From contig OX392532.1 in NCBI GenBank assembly GCA_947623455.1, positions 27,812,792 to 27,876,791 of the forward strand: a DNA stretch of 64,000 nucleotides, read 5' to 3'. Positions 58,479 to 64,000 of this stretch are shown piece by piece; positions within the stretch are counted from its first letter, which is position 1, and each line of letters begins with the position of its first letter. Position numbers and translations under genes: made by a program. This DNA is from Mimachlamys varia (taxonomy: Eukaryota; Mollusca; Bivalvia; Pectinida; Pectinidae). The notes beneath the pieces were generated by a model, which was not told the origin of the DNA, made no database searches, and saw only the letters and a list, made by a program, of their open reading frames with translations.

Positions 58479-59273
58479 CTAAGTTCGTCTCTTTTTCCCA
58501 GAAGACAACGACATTCGACCTGTGCTACTACATTGGGAAGACAATTTCTCTTGTAGGTCTGATATAGTGAACTTCAGATTATTCACTTCCCTGTCATATT
58601 CCGTTTTCAGATGCTGGAGCTTCTTACGGAAAATCTCTTGATTCGACGAGCTTGATTGAGCAGGCGCAATTGATGTCTTTTGTTTAAGTTTTGACAATTT
58701 ATTTTCGTAATCCATGGAAAGTTTAAGGATTTCAGATTCCTTTTCAGCATGTGACTTTTCCAATTTCTGTTGCAACTGATAAATTTCGTCGTTTTTCATT
58801 TCGATAATTTCTCTTAACTTGTCTACCTCAGATTCCTTCTCTCTATTTAATGTTTCCATTAATTTGCTCCTTTCTTTAGAATGTTCTTCTTTCATCTGCT
58901 CTATTGACTCGGTAAATTTTACTTTCTGAGCACGTGCTTCCGTTTTCGAATCACATATCTCTTTTGTTTTGTTTTTTATTTCCTCTTGGCATTTTCTGAC
59001 GTTTTCCTCCAAGTCACACATGTTGTGAAGCTGCTTGTGTAGAGTATCAATCATTCCTTGAAGTTCACAAACGGTTTTTTCAAGTTCCGTGTTTGTCCTC
59101 TTCAGTCTCTCGCTCTCTGTTTTCAAATTTTGTGTTTCCTCAGTTAACTCAGTTTTGCTCTTCACCAAATCTGTAATAACCAACTGCCAGTTATCGAATG
59201 TGTCGATGATGGAGTCAAGCTCCAGGCATTTATCATTTTTATTTTTCTCGGAAGACTTTTCATCTTGATCCAT
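58479..59273 (-). CDS. CCDC152: CCDC152-like coiled-coil protein, single exon
   Basis: 264 residues, MDQDEKSSEKNKNDK... to SGKKRRT. The middle ~200 residues are highly charged (E/K/L/Q) with heptad leucines, a long coiled coil with no membrane segment. The C-terminal block FRKKLQHLKTEYDREVNNLK then FTISDLQEKL aligns with human CCDC152 YRRKLQHFQEEKNKEIEILR, NTIRDLEQRL, and both end in a basic tail. The family's molecular function is not established. The frame is uninterrupted, while the human gene has several coding exons, so this could be a processed copy. An AG acceptor-like TTTTTGACAG lies 13 bases before the ATG, so a 5' UTR intron is possible. Head to head with RUSF1. Confidence 0.8.
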   Translation of the reverse strand: MDQDEKSSEKNKNDKCLELDSIIDTFDNWQLVITDLVKSKTELTEETQNLKTESERLKRTNTELEKTVCELQGMIDTLHKQLHNMCDLEENVRKCQEEIKNKTKEICDSKTEARAQKVKFTESIEQMKEEHSKERSKLMETLNREKESEVDKLREIIEMKNDEIYQLQQKLEKSHAEKESEILKLSMDYENKLSKLKQKTSIAPAQSSSSNQEIFRKKLQHLKTEYDREVNNLKFTISDLQEKLSSQCSSTGRMSLSSGKKRRT

Positions 59274-60336
59274 CGTCAGTGCGAACCTGTCAAAAATTAA
59301 TCAAAGAAAAATGCTAACATTTAGACCATGTTTGATATAGGCCTACTACACAACAAGCACTGGACACCAAAAAATGAAGTGTTCTCTAAATAATAATGTT
59401 AGGCCTATATACTGCTATAGAGAACACATACCGATATGGACAAAAAGATCAAGGAATCACTGTTTAATATTTCCATTATAAACATTAAACTTCCATGTTT
59501 CTATCAATATCAGTTACTCGAAATACAATAAAATTAGCAATATATGAGTTGCAAACTTATTTTTTTGATTATCTTACCAGAATTCATGTATCAGAATCAA
59601 GCCTTTTAAAACTTTATTCAACATTTGTATAGCGCCCTATTTAATTTGCAAAATTCAATTATCCTAACACGCTTAATATCACATATTAACTGTATCCATA
59701 CAGTGAAAATCATATACATAGATTAGCCTAGTAGATTAAAATCACACAAATCACTTATCGTCATTCTTAGTGGTTTAAGAGAGCAAGACATTGATGATTT
59801 ATAGTCCAATAGGCCTGACTACTGTAGTCCTCCGTGCCAACAATGCAGGCATTTAGGCCTACAACACGAGGTTGTCAAACTTTCGCAATCTGGGAAAAGT
59901 ATTTCAAAACATAAAGAACTACCAGTTGAAGCTATATTGATAAAGAGATGACTTACATTGGTACCATCACCAACAACTTACCAGTCGCCTTGATAAATCA
60001 AATATTCGTGGCAGACAACTTTTTTCGCAGTACGGGGTTTCAAGAACGCTTGTATTTCATTAGCAACAAAACATTTGAAAGATTGAGATTTTGAAACTTG
60101 AAATTTCACAAAGGAATACGAGTCATCCTAATTTGATGCTGAGTATGATTATGCTTATGTTTTTATGAAAAAATCATTTTAAATCACAGTAAAAAGCAGT
60201 TTTGAATTCCTTATTTATCAGTTTCGCGTCATTTCTACTTTCACTTTTCGTTTTACAGGAAGTGATCGTTAAAGCGCCACCTGTTAGTCTGAAATAGCTA
60301 CTTTATATTTGTTGCAGGGTAGTACTACGCCTAGTT
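59274..60336. promoter_or_regulatory. Divergent promoter region of CCDC152 and RUSF1
   Basis: 1.06 kb between two divergent start codons. AT-rich, no TATA placement attempted. A TTGTTGCAG at 60310-60318 may end a RUSF1 5' UTR intron. Confidence 0.45.
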
Positions 60337-60471
60337 ATGGGCGAAACGGTGCTTTGTAGAGAAGGCTATGGTTCATCTCGTGTGAAGAAAAACTATGTTT
60401 CAACAGACGATGGTCGATTAGTGGTGGTTGATCATTCGCCGAAAGGCACAAGCGTCTCTCACTTCTTCAGA
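60337..60471 (+). CDS. RUSF1: RUSF1 exon 1
   Basis: MGETVLCREGYGSSRVKKNY ... SVSHFFR, residues 1-45. Start is the first ATG; Kozak context TTATGG is weak, so an upstream non-coding exon is possible. Donor GTAAGT. Confidence 0.8.
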
Positions 60472-63400
60472 GTAAGTCTAAAAATAGATGTCCACGTGTC
60501 TCGTGTGTACAGGGACGAAACACAGGGGCTCGCTCACAGGGTTCCGGATCGTTTCGCGCTAAATCGCGTTATCCCTAGGTTATTTCGCTCTAAAACAAAA
60601 TTTTATGACGAAACCTTCATTGGTATTGTTTTCTCCATTTTCAGTAGTTTTAGTCAACAATTACATCTTTCTAGTCTTCCATATCATTAAAAAAAAAATC
60701 ATAATAAAAAGCAGGAATTTCCCTGGGACCCTCAAATTTAATAAATTTAGGATCCCTGGGACTCCCATCACAAATGATATATAGTAAAACTTCATCCATT
60801 TTAGGAGTCCTTTGACAATTTTAGGTGTCAAAATGCAGGTTTTTGTGCGTCAGGGAAAACCCTGAAAAAGGTGTGTTTGTTTGTTGTTTGTTATGTTAAA
60901 AGCTATTATTTAATCATGACTATTTTACATGTATTACTAAAAAACGTTGTATAAAGACTTTTACTGTGCTGAGTATTCCAGATATTAATATGTCCGCCAT
61001 TGACTAAGGTGATTTTATAAATAGATTCGTTCACATTCTTCTGGTACGCACAATGTCAGTTTGGTGAGTCTCAAAACATGTAAAATAACTTGTAACAGTA
61101 TGTATATAATCATCTGTTGGAAAAAAAAATATTAGGGCAAAACAACCTAGGGCGAACAGGATTTAGGGTGCAACGACCCTTGGTGCGAACGGGATTTAGG
61201 GCGAAACGACCTGTTACCGCTCACAGGCACTTGGTACAATCAGTAATCCCGCTGAGTCCTGCTGACAGGTTTTTATCTGTTTATAAGGCTACTCTGCATG
61301 GGTTGTTATTGTGAACTTAATAATTAACTTTATATTATTATAAAAGAAACACTGTATATGTAAATTACCTTCTACTTTCAATGAAAAAATAGTCACATTC
61401 ATGTCCACAAGCACCTGTGGAAAGAATATTATATACGAAGTATATTACATCCATTTAGTCGACCCTCCACAAGATCGGGATTATTTATTGATTGTAAAAT
61501 GTTTTTGTGGATTCGTTGCAAATATCTATATATACATATGTTTCACAGCGCACATGCAATTGTGTAACAGGAGAGGTTCAGAGTTACTTCCCCTGTTGCT
61601 TGTTATTCATGTTTATCATGATTATGTTGTAATTAGTGTGATGTACCATAATTATATCTATTTTTAGGGTTTTGTAAAATATAACTTATGTAAAGATATA
61701 AATGTATATAGTACTATTAAATAATACAGAATGAGGAATAAGATAAATAATTAACTTCTTATTGTACAATATGCAAATTACTAAGACTCCTGTTATTTTA
61801 TATGTAGTTTATTATACAGTGAGTATGTTTGTGAGACAAAGTTGGACAAAGTTTTAGCTTTGACCCTGAGTAACGGATGGATTGGGTTCCTGATTACTCG
61901 TTCCCTTTATGTTCCTCTGACTAAGGCTAAATAGATGTGAACACCAGGGAATATTTTATGGGTATTGCATAATAAAGAGATCTTGAGATGTAGACTGAGT
62001 GTTCTGGTGGTATTTTGAGGTTGAGCTAGTGAATTAAACAGAAGATACCAAGGGCAACCTAATCGAACCTGGGTTGACGGTGGGACTTGGTAGGTGGCAA
62101 CACCCAGTCCTGTTACAATTGCAACTACATGTTTTTTTTGCTGTTTTGCGTGGAACAATCGGACATTAGTTTTGAAATGTTGATAACAAGAAACGGTATT
62201 GACACCTGTCATGAATTAACTAAGTAACATTTGTTTTTGTTTATTACATGAATAAAATGTTATAAACATGATATATATGTTTTATGTTTTACAGTCTGTA
62301 TTTCTACCACAAGGCTACCCAGAGAGTGTAAGCCAGGATTACCTAGAATATCAAATATGGGACACAGTGCAGGTATGCCATTACGAATCTAGAAGTGTAC
62401 AGATCTTTTATAATGATTTACAATTTGGAAAACCAGATTGTTACAAATTCTTTACAGTAGAGCTGACTTGATTATTCTATAGACCAAACGGTCCTGAGTA
62501 TCTGATAAACAAAATATTGGTGTCGCTGAAGGATCAACGATTGATCGCCATGAGCAACAACAATATTATGTAGTGGATCAGATAGTCAGAACTTCCAGAC
62601 TTCACAGTCAGAACTTCCAGACTTAATTCGTTTTCAAACAGTGGCAAACTATAAAGGGTGGCTGAGGAGTCTTTGGGCGTTTTTTGGTGGATTTTAAAAT
62701 GATAAAAAAAAATGAAAAAAAAAACCCTTTTAGAAGTTAAAAGTGCATGGTGAGTATCTTTTTCCACCAAAAAAGTTTACTGCATGCATGTATCAGCTCC
62801 TGAATTTTCTCAAAAACTTTGAAGTGTTATAGTGAATTCCTTATGGTGAGTGACCAGCCAGAATGAGCTTTAAGAATACTCACTACTCATTGTGAAAGTT
62901 TCTGTTCTTTGTACTGGAAATGATAGAATAATTTGGAATAAAATAGGATTACTGCTCTGTGAAGTTAAGCTGGAATAAAATGGAGTATTGAAATCTATAG
63001 TTACCCAATATTAAAATTCTCCCGTCAGACCGTCACCCTTTTACTCAGTATTTTCACCCTCATATACCTAGCTGGACATTACATTTAATATACTGATAAC
63101 CTCCTCTCTCCAAGCCTACTATTGTATACTAGCTTCTGTCAGTAAATTGTTAAAAAAAAAAATACCTGCCATAATTTGTCTTCAAAACACTCATTTAAAC
63201 TACAAGCTTTACTTACTTAAAGTCTTGTCTGTAATAATGGTGGGGGGAGGTGGGAGGCACCTACATTATTATATCATGAGTGGTTGGTTAAAACCAGATC
63301 TGCATTAAATCTCCTTAATACATTTTTTATTTGATGGGTGGTGGTGGGGTCTCTTAAAAAGAGCCTCCTGCCCCTTACATATGATTAATACTGGAACATG

Positions 63401-63609
63401 CAGCCATAAGTCCTTTTTAATGTGATGTAACATTTTGACATAATTTTATGTATAATGAATTTGATTCTTTTCTTATCATTTTTGGTGTTTGCAGGCATTT
63501 GCCAGCAGTATAACAGGGACACTGGCCGCCCAGGCTGTTCTGAAAGGTGTGGGTGTTGGCGATGAAAACGCAACCGTCCTGGCTGCTACTATGACCTGGA
63601 TACTTAAAG
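60337..63609 (+). CDS. RUSF1: RUSF1 (RUS1/DUF647 family), first three exons; 3' part outside window
   Basis: Member of the RUS (root UV-B sensitive) family, membrane-associated proteins of uncertain molecular role in animals. Exons 60337-60471 (45 codons), 62295-62372 (26 codons) and 63495-63609 (38 codons plus one base). Exon 2, VFLPQGYPESVSQDYLEYQI then WDTVQ, matches human VFLPQGFPDSVSPDYLPYQLWDSVQ, and exon 3, AFASSITGTLAAQAVLKGVG, matches AFASSLSGSLATQAVLLGIG. The DUF647 domain begins in exon 2. Residues 1-45 are unconserved. The gene continues beyond the right edge. Confidence 0.95.
60500..61220. repeat. Inverted pair of GGCGAAACGACC-type repeats, RUSF1 intron 1
   Basis: Left CGTTTCGCGCTAAATCGCG then TTATCCCTAGGTTATTTCGC (60552-60591) is the inverted relative of TAGGGCGAACAGG...TTTAGGGCGAAACGACC (61148-61212). 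Flanked by CTCGCTCACAGG and CCGCTCACAGG, so a terminal-repeat element is likely. Confidence 0.5.
61221..62294. other. RUSF1 intron 1, remainder, no gene
   Basis: AT-rich. A tRNA-like B-box remnant (GAACCTGGGTTGACGG) near 62065 is too weak to call. Nothing else recognised. Confidence 0.45.
62295..62372 (+). CDS. RUSF1: RUSF1 exon 2
   Basis: SVFLPQGYPESVSQDYLEYQ then IWDTVQ, residues 46-71, the family signature. Acceptor TTTTACAG, donor GTATGC. Confidence 0.96.
62373..63494. other. RUSF1 intron 2, no gene
   Basis: AT-rich intron. GTCAGAACTTCCAGACTT is doubled at about 62586-62624. No exon or clear mobile element. Confidence 0.45.
63495..63609 (+). CDS. RUSF1: RUSF1 exon 3
   Basis: AFASSITGTLAAQAVLKGVG, then VGDENATVLAATMTWILK, residues 72-109. 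Phase 1 out. Confidence 0.96.
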
Positions 63610-63721
63610 GTATCAGCAGGAGTTTTGTCTGTATATACAGTTTGTTTTCCATCAATTTTTTTGGCATCCACTGTTATCCAGATCGTTAGAGTTAGACCGT
63701 CAAAAAGGTTCATTTAAGCAT

Positions 63722-63867
63722 TGAACTGTTTTCAGCTGGCATTCATAGGCCATATGAATGCCAACTGGACAAAGACAAATTCAATGAAACATGCTAGCCC
63801 TTCATGTTGGATTTGTCCAGTTGGAATTCATAATGCCTATGAATGCCAACTCAAAGCAGTTTAATAC
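63722..63867. mobile_element. Hairpin MITE with ~50-bp arms
   Basis: AACTGTTTTCAGCTGGCATT, CATAGGCCATATGAATGCC and AACTGGACAAA are mirrored by TTTGTCCAGTTGGAATTCAT then AATGCCTATGAATGCCAAC and TCAAAGCAGTTT. Loop about 45 bp. Non-coding, in RUSF1 intron 3. Confidence 0.8.
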
Positions 63868-64000
63868 TTAAATTTACAATTTTTAGAATCTGTTCATGTC
63901 ATAAAAAATCAATTGCATTTTTTATTTCTCAGCATTTAGCTCAAATAATATATCTATTGTGTCTGCTTGTTCAATGTTCAATTGCCCAGGGACGATCAAT

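Overview
This is animal nuclear DNA, most likely from a bivalve mollusc or another lophotrochozoan. Conserved coding exons of 40-200 bp sit in long AT-rich introns with GT-AG borders. The spaces are filled with intronic minisatellites, short palindromic DNA transposons, tRNA-derived SINEs and satellite-bearing composite repeats of a kind known from bivalves. The species assignment is inference from repeat style and protein similarity. No bacterial genes, CRISPR arrays or viral genes were seen.

Five protein-coding genes can be read exon by exon, with reading phase agreeing across every junction. (1) GCN1, the GCN2 activator that senses stalled ribosomes, lies on the minus strand. Its start codon is at 16897, and 13 exons encoding about 457 N-terminal residues are present; the rest lies beyond the left edge. 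(2) p70 S6 kinase (RPS6KB1 type) lies on the plus strand, complete in 16 exons from 19683 to 41723 and encoding 490 residues. (3) RNF185, an ER/mitochondrial RING E3 ligase, lies on the minus strand, complete in 5 exons from 51540 to 56079 (184 residues). (4) A CCDC152-like coiled-coil protein of 264 residues lies on the minus strand at 58479-59273 in one uninterrupted exon. (5) RUSF1 (RUS1/DUF647 family) lies on the plus strand from 60337; its first three exons are present and the rest runs off the right edge.

GCN1 and S6K are head to head about 2.8 kb apart. Both act in amino-acid control of translation, through GCN2/eIF2alpha and mTORC1 respectively. S6K and RNF185 are tail to tail. CCDC152 and RUSF1 are head to head about 1.06 kb apart. 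The S6K protein carries the TOS motif, and its K100, T229, S371 and T389 fall on the classical human p70-alphaII numbers.

The rest of the window is repeat biology. It holds at least a dozen tandem arrays with units of 22 to 155 bp. Transposons are nested in transposons, including a TTAA-flanked element inside a TA-flanked one. Five hairpin elements from four families end in GGGCCC- or GGCCCC-type termini, and there are six copies of a ~90 bp hairpin repeat. Some minisatellites appear to have grown out of splice junctions. The clearest case is GCN1 intron 7, where a 42 bp unit repeats the exon 7 donor site about 30 times.

I found no clear new multi-gene system. The most novel-looking signals are the splice-site-derived minisatellites, the GGGCCC-ended hairpin families and the intronless CCDC152.
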